Source: Spirosomataceae bacterium (GTDB lineage Bacteria; Bacteroidota; Bacteroidia; Cytophagales; Spirosomataceae). From it: a stretch of DNA of 8,641 bases. The translations under genes and the position numbers were made by a program. The notes below the pieces were generated by a model, which saw only the letters and a list, made by a program, of their open reading frames with translations, searched no databases and was not told where the DNA came from. Below are positions 1 to 6,965 of the stretch, piece after piece; positions within the stretch are counted from its first letter, which is position 1, and every line of letters begins with the position of its first letter. The stretch is taken from NCBI GenBank assembly GCA_025455795.1, contig JALOLW010000153.1:1-8641 (forward strand), in the 5' to 3' direction.

Positions 1-22
1 ATTACTTGATAAATGTATTTTA

Positions 23-80
23 TTGATGCCACGAATGCACTAATATCATTCGATTTTCATTCGTGAATTAGTGGCATCAA
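23..80. repeat. Imperfect inverted repeat, 22-bp arms
   Basis: Arms at 23-44 and 59-80 pair at 19 of 22 positions around a 14-nt spacer. The outer 10 bp (TTGATGCCAC / GTGGCATCAA) are perfect, and a further TTTTA/TAAAA pairs if G81 is bulged. The arms also contain a second register: CACGAATG at 30-37 is the exact reverse complement of 58-65, and CACTAAT at 38-44 is the exact reverse complement of 67-73. The element lies beyond the terminator of the neighbouring receptor gene and is not in any credible gene. It resembles a dispersed intergenic palindromic element, but only a genome-wide search can show that it is repeated elsewhere. Confidence 0.7.
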
Positions 81-98
81 GTAAAATCATAAAGAACC

Positions 99-135
99 AA
101 AAAAACAAACGGCGAGCAAAGCCCGCCGCTTGTTT
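99..135 (-). terminator. Rho-independent terminator of the outer-membrane receptor gene
   Basis: Read on the minus strand, bases 135-121 and 117-103 form a 15-bp stem with two G-U pairs around a 3-nt TTT loop, including a GC-rich core (GCGGCGGGC / GCTCGCCG). The following strand is T-rich, with a run of seven T at 105-99 that overlaps the base of the stem. It begins about 41 nt after the receptor stop codon, which is the expected place. Confidence 0.88.
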
Positions 136-176
136 AACTACTCTATCTATCTACTTTTCTCTTTTTTGTAAGCGGG

Positions 177-2723
177 TTAGTTGTTATCACCGCCTTCTTT
201 TACGTCGTCGTTTTTCACACCTTTGGTCTTCTTGGGAGCGACAAAGCTCATCTTCCCGATTTTGTAACTAAACGTCACTTTAACGTTTTGATTGTAAATA
301 TTATTGACCATTGTTTGGCTCAGTACAGGTGTTTTGGAAGAAGACTTCATCGTCATGCCTCCCAAAAAGTTTTCGGCGGCCAAACCCACGCTGCCTTTTT
401 TGTTGGCAAAGTCTTTTTTCACCCCAAAAGAGTACATGTAAAAACTCCCCTGAATCCCCTGCAACGTCACTTGGTTGCCTCTCATGCCGCCGTGAAGCTG
501 CATGGCCCAACCGTTTTGGAGCGACAAGCTCGACATCAAGCGGCCACCCACTACCCAGCCTGCATTGCTGGTATTGACCGAGAGGCCATCGCGCCCTTGC
601 ACTTTGCCTTCCAAGTAGCTGTAATAGAGGTCAATGCCACCGTTTAATGTCCACTTTGGTGTTATAAAGACGTTGGCAAAAACGTTTGTCCCTACTATTT
701 GCTGTCTGCCGATGTTTTCAAAAGTGGTCACAATCGCGCCCGCGAGGGTGTCGGAGGGCGCACTCAGGCGCATGATGCTGTTGTTGGTAGAGCGGCTAAA
801 TACCGAGGCGTTCAAGTACGTTTTTTTGATGCTTGTGCTAAGGCTCACCTCAAAGTTGTCGGTCAATTCAGGCTTCAAATTGGGGTTTCCGATGCTGATA
901 TTGAAGGGGTTGGCGGCGTTGAAGTTGGGGTTCAACTGCTGCAAACCTGGCCGCTGAATCCGACGGTTGTAGGCCGCTTTGAGGGTGGTTGTGCCTTTGA
1001 TGTTTTTGGAAACGTTGATGCTTGGCACGAGGCTTCCGTAGCTCGGAATATCAATCGTTCCGATTTGGTCTTTGGCATCAATGGTGGTGTACTCGTAGCG
1101 TGAGCCTACCTTGAAAGTGTATTTGTTGGCGGTCGAATAGGTATAAGACAAATACCCCGCCACGATGTTTTGGTTATAGTTCAAAAACCCTTCGGGATTG
1201 CGGACATCGGTGGCAAATACGCCCGTCGCGCCCGCAGTTTGGTAGCTAAAATCGCTGTTTACTTGGCGCATGATGGTCTTGGCCCCAAACTCAATCATTT
1301 GGTTCTTTTTAATCGGTGTTTGGTAGTCGGTCTGAATCGTGGCCTCTTGGTTGAGGTTGAAATTTAGGTTTTTCTGACGGCTCAACAGTTCGCGGCTGGC
1401 ATCCAACAAGTCGGCGTTGAAATTGTTGGTGAGGTTGCTGCGGCTGTATTGGGTCGAGATAGACCACTCTTTGCCGGGTGTTTTGGGGAAGGTGCGGATA
1501 TAGTCGAGGTTGATGTCCACGTTGTTGGACAGGTCTTTGGTGGTCACGCCACGGTAGGAAGTCGAAGAAAACGTATTGTCTCTCAACAAATTGCTGGTCA
1601 TGTCTTGCGCTCTGACCATGTTGCGAGTGCCAAAGCTGACGTTGGCCGTGAGGGCTTGGCTTTTGCCCAAATCATAGTCAAAACCCAGGTTATAGCGTCC
1701 AAAAAGGCCGTTGTCGGAGGCGTCGGTGGTTTGCTTGGTGAGCAGCGACGCGCCGTTTTGGAGGGTAGTCTGGTCCAAACTCATGGCGGCTTTGTTGTAA
1801 AACATCCGACCAAAACCACCGAGGGTCACGCCCAACTTGCCCTGGCGGTAGTTGCCGTTGAGGCTCAAGTTGGAGCCACGGATGCCTACACCAGAATCCA
1901 CGTTGAGGGTCAAGCCTTGCAAGGAAGACTTTTTGGTGATGATGTTGATAATCCCCGCCGAGCCTTCGGCGTCGTATTTGGCCGAGGGTGCGGTGATGAC
2001 CTCCACCGACTTAATCAAGTCAGCGGGAATCATTTTGAGCGCGTCGGCGATGCTGCTGGCCACGATGGTCGAGGGTTTGTTGTTAATCAAAACGCGGATG
2101 TTTTGGCTACCGCGCAGCGATACGTTACCGTCCAAATCCACACTCAGCATGGGTACTTTTTTCAACACGTCGGCGGCATCGCCACCACGGGCGGTGAGGT
2201 CTTTGTCGGCATTATAGACCATTCTATCCACCTTTTCTTCGATGAGCGATTTTTCGCCCGTCACTACCACTTCGTTGAGGGTTTGTACGTTGGGGTTGAG
2301 TTTGACCACGCCCACTTCCAACTCCTGCCCTTTGGCGAGCTTGATGTTGTCAATGGTTTTGTCTTTGAACCCAATAAACGAAATCAAGATTTTGTACTCC
2401 CCTGCGGCGATGCTTTTGAGGGTGAACTTGCCTTTTTCGTCGGCCATTGTACCGTCAATGGCTTTGCCCGTGGTTTTGCTGTACAGGGCGATGTTGGCAA
2501 ACTCCACCGCCTGCGTGGCGGCAGAGTCCACGATAAAGCCCGTGATTTTGGCGTTGCCTTTGGGGGCCGTGCTTTCGAGGTTGAGGGTGGGCTGTTGAGG
2601 TTGTGCGTTACGGTTACGTCCGTTGCCGTCGCCGCTGGGCATACCGCCAGGACCGCCGGGGAATTGAGCGTGGGCGGCTGTCAGGCCCAACGTCAAGATG
2701 ATAGAGGTGATGATCGTTTTCAT
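177..2723 (-). CDS. Outer-membrane beta-barrel protein, TonB-dependent-receptor-like
   Basis: This 848-residue protein is predicted to sit in the outer membrane. The ATG at 2723 is chosen because it begins a classic signal peptide (MKTIITSIILTLGLTAAHA, cleavage near residue 19/20). The longer reading starts at a TTG at 2912 and adds 63 residues that do not look like a secreted N-terminus. After cleavage comes a Gly/Pro/Asn-rich linker (21-50), a carboxypeptidase-D regulatory-like beta-sandwich (about 57-143), a plug-like domain (about 160-265, with NEVVVTGEK at the front and GSAGIINIITKK at the end), and then a long barrel with alternating beta-strand patterns. The tail is charged (KNDDVKEGGDNN) and does not end in an aromatic residue, a pattern I associate with the OMP_b-brl_3 type family in Bacteroidota. 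The substrate cannot be read from the sequence, and no SusD-like partner is next to it. The gene is divergent from a LytS/LytTR operon, which may regulate it. Confidence 0.9.
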   Translation of the reverse strand: MKTIITSIILTLGLTAAHAQFPGGPGGMPSGDGNGRNRNAQPQQPTLNLESTAPKGNAKITGFIVDSAATQAVEFANIALYSKTTGKAIDGTMADEKGKFTLKSIAAGEYKILISFIGFKDKTIDNIKLAKGQELEVGVVKLNPNVQTLNEVVVTGEKSLIEEKVDRMVYNADKDLTARGGDAADVLKKVPMLSVDLDGNVSLRGSQNIRVLINNKPSTIVASSIADALKMIPADLIKSVEVITAPSAKYDAEGSAGIINIITKKSSLQGLTLNVDSGVGIRGSNLSLNGNYRQGKLGVTLGGFGRMFYNKAAMSLDQTTLQNGASLLTKQTTDASDNGLFGRYNLGFDYDLGKSQALTANVSFGTRNMVRAQDMTSNLLRDNTFSSTSYRGVTTKDLSNNVDINLDYIRTFPKTPGKEWSISTQYSRSNLTNNFNADLLDASRELLSRQKNLNFNLNQEATIQTDYQTPIKKNQMIEFGAKTIMRQVNSDFSYQTAGATGVFATDVRNPEGFLNYNQNIVAGYLSYTYSTANKYTFKVGSRYEYTTIDAKDQIGTIDIPSYGSLVPSINVSKNIKGTTTLKAAYNRRIQRPGLQQLNPNFNAANPFNISIGNPNLKPELTDNFEVSLSTSIKKTYLNASVFSRSTNNSIMRLSAPSDTLAGAIVTTFENIGRQQIVGTNVFANVFITPKWTLNGGIDLYYSYLEGKVQGRDGLSVNTSNAGWVVGGRLMSSLSLQNGWAMQLHGGMRGNQVTLQGIQGSFYMYSFGVKKDFANKKGSVGLAAENFLGGMTMKSSSKTPVLSQTMVNNIYNQNVKVTFSYKIGKMSFVAPKKTKGVKNDDVKEGGDNN

Positions 2724-2807
2724 TTTTTTGTGCGTTTTGATGACACAAAACAACGGCGACTTTATTTTCCAAAAAAACACAATAGACCAGTACAGCCCCT
2801 CTACCGA

Positions 2808-2827
2808 TTGACCGTGATTTTTGACCG
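2808..2827. promoter_or_regulatory. Direct repeat TTGACCG x2, candidate operator
   Basis: TTGACCG occurs at 2808-2814 and again at 2821-2827, separated by six bases (period 13), about 85-104 bp upstream of the receptor start. LytTR-type regulators are known to bind short direct repeats, although usually spaced about two helical turns apart, so the fit to the neighbouring regulator is only suggestive. No clear TAnnTTTG promoter for the receptor gene was found nearby. Confidence 0.3.
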
Positions 2828-2905
2828 ACAAATGGGTTTGTTGCTTGATTTTTAAGGGTTTAAACGTTATTGATGGATAAAAACCGCACAATCTATCGGT
2901 AAATT

Positions 2906-2920
2906 TCGGCAAACTGCCGA
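2906..2920. promoter_or_regulatory. Palindrome TCGGCA-AAC-TGCCGA, candidate operator
   Basis: A perfect 6-bp inverted repeat with a 3-nt centre lies between the two divergent genes. An alternative pairing is possible with ATCGG at 2895-2899 and CCGAT at 2917-2921. A second inverted repeat, CAATCC at 2938-2943 and GGATTG at 2953-2958, lies just to its right. Such symmetry fits a protein-binding site, but no particular regulator is implied. Confidence 0.3.
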
Positions 2921-2969
2921 TTGAAGACGGAGCTTTTCAATCCTTTTGGACAGGATTGTTGTAGTTTTG

Positions 2970-3000
2970 TTGTGGGTAAACATCCGAGATTTTAGTTTTG
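2970..3000 (+). promoter_or_regulatory. Promoter of the lytS-lytTR-type operon (Bacteroidota type)
   Basis: TTG at 2970-2972 and TAGTTTTG at 2993-3000 are separated by 20 bases, matching the Bacteroidota -33/-7 pattern TTG-N(about 19-20)-TAnnTTTG. Transcription would start near 3006-3008, giving a leader of only about 7-9 nt before the ATG at 3015. A second TAGTTTTG at 2962-2969 lacks a well-spaced -33 element. This placement also argues against the upstream TTG start at 2946. Confidence 0.55.
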
Positions 3001-3014
3001 ACTTCATAAACGAC

Positions 3015-4130
3015 ATGATACTTCATCCCAATCGAAAAAATATTCCCCTTCTGATTCATCTCGTCACGTGGGCGTTGGTGGCAGGGCTGGTATTGATGCC
3101 GCCTTTTGGGGGGCGGGTCGCTATGCCTGATGAGTACTGGGTGAAGCAATGGTTGCTGCTCGGTTTGCTTGTGGCCATATTTTACCTCAATGCCAAAGTT
3201 TTATTGCCAAAACTACTGTTCAAAAACCGTATCTTAGAATACCTTCTTTCGATTGCGGCGGCGGTGGTAGCGGTGTACTGGGCCATACAGGGGATTGAGG
3301 CGTGGCTCAACCTGCCCGAGCTTTGGCACAAAGCCCTCGGGCGGCCTTTCAAACCCAATGAACGCCGCTTTGATATGTTTACGTTTTTGTATTCGTTGCT
3401 GTCGTTGGGAACGAGTACGAGCATCACCATGATTCAAAAGTGGCAAAACGACGCGCAGATTCGGGAGCAACTGGAGCAAGAAAAATTGAGTTCGGAACTG
3501 TCGTTTTTGAAAGCGCAAATCAATCCACATTTTTTCTTCAACACCCTCAACAATATCTACGCGCTCACCATGATAGACGTGGACACCGCGCGCGAAGCCC
3601 TGCACAAACTCTCGCGCATGATGCGCTACGTGCTGTACGAGACCAAAGAGGGTACAGTGCAGTTGAGTCAAGAGGTGGCGTTTTTGGAAGACTACATCCA
3701 ACTGATGCAGCTACGGCTCACCGACAAAGTGAAGGTATCTTTTGAAAAACCACAACCTTACCAAGACGTAGCCATCGCGCCGATGTTGCTGTTGCCTTTT
3801 CTCGAAAATGCCTTCAAACACGGTGTGAGTGCTACCCAGCCGAGTCGGATTGTGGTGCGTATTCAACAAAACGCGCCGTCGCTGACCATCGAGGTACGCA
3901 ACACGCTGTTTCCCACGCAAAGTCAATCGTTGGAAGAAAGCAACGGCATCGGGTTGGTCAATACACGCCGTCGGTTGGACTTGTTGTACCCCAATCGGTA
4001 TCGCTTAACTATCGTCGAAAAAACCCCCGAAGAAGAGTTTTTGGTCACGCTTGTGATTCAGGTCGAGTCTTCTGCTACTTCCACCCTCCATTCGCCATCT
4101 TACGTTATTGCCGCTGAAAATGAAACTTAA
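3015..4130 (+). CDS. LytS-type membrane sensor histidine kinase
   Basis: This 371-residue sensor kinase is predicted to sit in the inner membrane and phosphorylate the response regulator encoded directly downstream. Four hydrophobic segments (about 10-28, 45-63, 74-98 and 120-140) form the N-terminal half, with no separate extracellular sensor domain. A short coiled-coil-like linker (about 144-165) leads to the His_kinase motif QINPHFFFNTLNNIY, with the expected phospho-accepting His172. The ATPase part follows: N box LLPFLENAFKHG (Asn265) and glycine box NGIGLVNTRRRL (about 310-321). The ATG at 3015 is preferred to a TTG at 2946 because the longer form adds an unlikely segment and overlaps the promoter-like site. 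The signal sensed is unknown. The stop codon overlaps the start of the regulator gene, so the two are probably translationally coupled. Confidence 0.92.
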   Translation: MILHPNRKNIPLLIHLVTWALVAGLVLMPPFGGRVAMPDEYWVKQWLLLGLLVAIFYLNAKVLLPKLLFKNRILEYLLSIAAAVVAVYWAIQGIEAWLNLPELWHKALGRPFKPNERRFDMFTFLYSLLSLGTSTSITMIQKWQNDAQIREQLEQEKLSSELSFLKAQINPHFFFNTLNNIYALTMIDVDTAREALHKLSRMMRYVLYETKEGTVQLSQEVAFLEDYIQLMQLRLTDKVKVSFEKPQPYQDVAIAPMLLLPFLENAFKHGVSATQPSRIVVRIQQNAPSLTIEVRNTLFPTQSQSLEESNGIGLVNTRRRLDLLYPNRYRLTIVEKTPEEEFLVTLVIQVESSATSTLHSPSYVIAAENET

Positions 4131-4866
4131 CTGCATCGCCGTTGACGACGAACCCCTCGCGTTGGGTTTGGTCAGTTTGTTTATCGAAAAAACCCCATTC
4201 CTGCACTTGACAGGCAAATACCTGAGTGCCGTAGAAGCCTTACAAGCACTTCATAGCCAACAAGTTGATGTAATTTTTTTGGACATTCAAATGCCCGATT
4301 TGACGGGAATTGAACTGGCGCGGGTACTCAACCAAAGTCAGCAAAACGGCACAGGGCCGCGCATTATTTTCACGACGGCGTTCAACAACTTCGCCATCGA
4401 AGGCTATAAAGTAGATGCCCTCGACTACCTCCTCAAACCTTTCAACTACGAGGAGTTTTTGCGGGCGGCTACCAAAGCCAAGACTTATTACGAAATGTTC
4501 CAACGCACCGCTACCCCAGTAGCCGTAGCCGCCCCCGAACCTGAAGAAGAGTCGTTGTTTTTGAAGGTGGAGTATCAGTTGGTGCGGGTGGCGTTCAAGG
4601 ATATTCTCTACATTGAAGGGCTCAAAGACTACGTAAAAGTCTATGTGCAGGGCAGCACAAAACCGATTTTGTCACTGACGAGCCTCAAAGCGTTGGAAGA
4701 AAAACTTCCCGCCAAGCGGTTTATGCGGGTACACCGGTCGTACATTGTGTCGTTGGAAAAAATCAACAGTCTGATGCGTAACAGCATCCAAATCGGTACG
4801 GTCACTATCCCCGTGAGTGAGCAGTACAAAGAGGCTTTCAATGCTTTTGTGAGCAAGTGGGTCTGA
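4120..4866 (+). CDS. LytTR-family response regulator
   Basis: This 248-residue DNA-binding response regulator is the presumed partner of the kinase just upstream. The receiver domain (about 2-120) has the acidic pocket Asp9/Asp10, the phospho-accepting Asp55 in FLDIQMPDLTG, Thr86 and Lys106 in DYLLKPF. After a Pro/Ala/Glu-rich linker comes a LytTR DNA-binding domain (about 145-245), shown by DILYIEGLKDYVKVY, the FMRVHRSYIVSLEKI segment and the terminal IPVSEQYKEAF. The ATG at 4120 overlaps the kinase gene by 11 bp. An in-frame TTG at 4108 would add only four residues and is less likely. The target genes are not known. The divergent receptor gene and its own promoter region are the obvious candidates. 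Confidence 0.93.
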   Translation: MKLNCIAVDDEPLALGLVSLFIEKTPFLHLTGKYLSAVEALQALHSQQVDVIFLDIQMPDLTGIELARVLNQSQQNGTGPRIIFTTAFNNFAIEGYKVDALDYLLKPFNYEEFLRAATKAKTYYEMFQRTATPVAVAAPEPEEESLFLKVEYQLVRVAFKDILYIEGLKDYVKVYVQGSTKPILSLTSLKALEEKLPAKRFMRVHRSYIVSLEKINSLMRNSIQIGTVTIPVSEQYKEAFNAFVSKWV

Positions 4867-4881
4867 GTCTCACGCGAGTGG

Positions 4882-6204
4882 CTACATCGCCCACCATTTG
4901 ACTAAATACAGGCACAGGAGCGTGGTGAGTCCCATGAGAAGCGAAGCGGGCGTAAACGTGCGAAGCGTCGTGGAAACTTCGAGTTTGCCAAAACGCGCAA
5001 TGACCCAAAAATAGGCGTCGTTGGCGTGCGAAACGACCATTGAACCCGCCCCAATCGCCGACAGGGCAAGCAAACGCCCCCACTCGGAGTCGAGGCCCAA
5101 CGCGCCTAACAACGGCGCGCATATCGAAGCCGCCGAAATAGCCGCTACGGTAGAAGACCCCTGGGCGGTTTTGAAAATCGTAGCCAATAAAAACGGCACC
5201 AACAGCCCCAACTGACCGCCGCGAAGCACTTCGCCATAGACCTTGCCCAGGTCGAGGAGTTTGATGATTTCACCAAAGGCGCCTCCGGCAGCAATGACCG
5301 CCAAAATTGGCCCCGCTTTTTCGATGGCATCTTCCAGTATTTCGTTGATGACTTTCTTCTGAATTTGCGCAAAAAGCGGTATCGCCAGTCCGATGCCTAC
5401 CAGCAAAGCGGCGGCAGGTTCGCCCAAAAATTTGATGAGTTTGAGCCAGAACTCCCCCACGCTGTCAGGGTACAGCGATACGACAGATTTGAGAGCTATC
5501 AACGCGATGGGAACGATAATAGGCAGAAACGCCCGAAAGGGAGCGGGAAGTTTTTCGACGGGAGGTGGTTCGGGTAATTTTTGCGTCGTTTGCGTCGGCT
5601 GAGAAGAAGAATTGCGGAGACTCCACAAAAACGCCACCAACGTAGCTGGCACCGCCAACGTAGCCCCGAGAAGCATGGCTTTGCCCAAGTCCACGTCAAG
5701 CGTACTCGCCGCCGCCGTAATGCCCGGATGTGGCGGTACTAAGCAATGTACCCCAAACAACGAGGTAGCCAATGTACTCACCAACGTAAGTCGCTGCGAG
5801 GGCATTCGCTCGCCGAGCGTGAGGGTAAGGCCAATCAGAACGATAAAGCCCGAATCGCAAAAAATGGGCAATCCAATCAAAAACCCAACCAACATAATGG
5901 CCAAAGGCGCGTAGCGTTCACCCGTCTGACGCAAAATATAATTGGCCAAGCTGAGGGTGGCGTTTGATTTTTCGAGCAAAATCCCCAACGCCGCCCCCAA
6001 AATAATCAGCAAGCCTACTTTCCCCATCGTTTCGCCAAAGCCCGTTTTGAGTGCTTTGACAACCGCCTCTCCGCTCATACCCGCCGCCAAACCTGCCGCG
6101 ATTGCTACCAAAATCAACACAAAAAAGGTGCTGATTTTATATTTTGAACTCAATAAAATAATCAGTAAAACACTGACAATTAGCAGGATTGAAGTAAAAA
6201 GCAT
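4882..6204 (-). CDS. GntP-family permease (gluconate or related organic acid:H+ symporter)
   Basis: This 440-residue protein is hydrophobic along nearly its whole length, consistent with 12 or so membrane helices, and its length is typical for the GntP family. Recognisable family segments are GLPIFCDSGF (111-120) and VPPHPG (156-161), followed by a Ser/Pro-rich polar loop around 195-220 and a second hydrophobic half. Family members import gluconate, idonate, D-serine, glycerate and other small hydroxy-acids with protons, so the exact substrate is not fixed here. The gene is third in a probable operon after a lyase-like enzyme and a dehydrogenase, 43 nt after the dehydrogenase stop. Its stop codon is only 15 bp from the convergent response-regulator gene, and no clear terminator lies between them. 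Confidence 0.9.
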   Translation of the reverse strand: MLFTSILLIVSVLLIILLSSKYKISTFFVLILVAIAAGLAAGMSGEAVVKALKTGFGETMGKVGLLIILGAALGILLEKSNATLSLANYILRQTGERYAPLAIMLVGFLIGLPIFCDSGFIVLIGLTLTLGERMPSQRLTLVSTLATSLFGVHCLVPPHPGITAAASTLDVDLGKAMLLGATLAVPATLVAFLWSLRNSSSQPTQTTQKLPEPPPVEKLPAPFRAFLPIIVPIALIALKSVVSLYPDSVGEFWLKLIKFLGEPAAALLVGIGLAIPLFAQIQKKVINEILEDAIEKAGPILAVIAAGGAFGEIIKLLDLGKVYGEVLRGGQLGLLVPFLLATIFKTAQGSSTVAAISAASICAPLLGALGLDSEWGRLLALSAIGAGSMVVSHANDAYFWVIARFGKLEVSTTLRTFTPASLLMGLTTLLCLYLVKWWAM

Positions 6205-6247
6205 GGTAAACGATTAGGAATAATTGGTGGCAACTGACGACAAGGTA

Positions 6248-6952
6248 TCAATAATCCTGACTCAGCGGGTGAATCATCAACTCATCAATCACCACGTGCG
6301 GGGGTTGGTTCATGACGTACATGATGCTATCGGCCATGTCTTGGGGTTTGAGCCAATCGGCGTGGTGCGGGTCGCCTTGCGGGCGGGCGTGAAACATCGT
6401 GTCCACCAGTCCCGAATAGACCACCGACACTTTGATACCGTCTTTGCGAACTTCTTTGCGCAAGGCCGCCGAAAACGCATCTTGGGCGAATTTGGACGAG
6501 CAGTACAACGCGCCGCCGTCAAACACCCGCTTGGCTACGTCGGAGGCAATGTTGATGATATGTCCTTTGCCCGCCGCTTTCATCACGGGCAGGACGGCCT
6601 TGCAAAATAAAAACGTTCCTTTGACATTGGTATCGTACAAATCTGACCACTGCTCGGCGGAGTAACTTTCGGTGGGGCCAAAAACCCCGTAGCCCGCGTT
6701 GTTGATAAGGTAGTCAATGCTGCCAAAAGTAGCGTCCATTTGAGCCACGGCATGATTGGCGAGGGTTTCGTCGGCTACGTTGCCCACAAACGTAAGGCAA
6801 CGCGCCCCCGTGGCTTCCACTTGGGCTTTTACGTCGTTGAGTTCGGCTTCGCTGCGCGCCACGAGGCCGAGATTGTGGCCTGCTTGGGCCAGTTGAATCG
6901 CCAATTCTTTGCCGATGCCCTTAGAAGCACCCGTTAGTAAAGTAGTTTTCAT
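6248..6952 (-). CDS. Short-chain dehydrogenase/reductase (SDR), classical type
   Basis: This 234-residue cytosolic oxidoreductase belongs to the classical SDR group. It has the nucleotide-binding TGASKGIG (7-14), NNAG (84-87), Asn109, and the catalytic Ser137, Tyr150 and Lys154 in YCSSK. Arg33 after the second strand suggests, but does not prove, preference for NADP(H). Length and fold segments are normal. The substrate cannot be read from the sequence, and 3-oxoacyl or hydroxy-acid substrates are both possible. The ATG at 6952 lies 13 bp after the stop of the lyase-like gene, so the two are almost certainly co-transcribed. The permease gene follows 43 bp downstream. Confidence 0.92.
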   Translation of the reverse strand: MKTTLLTGASKGIGKELAIQLAQAGHNLGLVARSEAELNDVKAQVEATGARCLTFVGNVADETLANHAVAQMDATFGSIDYLINNAGYGVFGPTESYSAEQWSDLYDTNVKGTFLFCKAVLPVMKAAGKGHIINIASDVAKRVFDGGALYCSSKFAQDAFSAALRKEVRKDGIKVSVVYSGLVDTMFHARPQGDPHHADWLKPQDMADSIMYVMNQPPHVVIDELMIHPLSQDY

Positions 6953-6965
6953 TGATATTGGGTTG

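Noticed and set aside
71..271. 66-codon frame on the plus strand at the left edge
   Set aside because: It runs through the inverted repeat, the terminator and the antisense end of the receptor gene, and has no recognisable protein features.
1449..2855. 468-codon open frame on the plus strand
   Set aside because: It lies entirely antisense to the receptor gene, whose protein has clear signal peptide, plug and barrel features. The antisense translation shows no domain pattern and is explained by codon bias of the real gene.
2724..2912. Longer start (TTG at 2912) for the outer-membrane receptor
   Set aside because: It would bury the signal peptide 63 residues inside the protein. The ATG at 2723 directly begins a standard signal peptide.
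2962..2969. First TAGTTTTG box as the main promoter of the kinase operon
   Set aside because: No TTG lies 17-23 nt upstream of it (the nearest is 13 nt away). The second box at 2993-3000 has a properly spaced -33 element.
2946..3014. TTG start adding 23 residues to the histidine kinase
   Set aside because: The segment overlaps the promoter-like TTG-N20-TAGTTTTG site, and the ATG at 3015 begins the usual short N-terminus before the first membrane helix.
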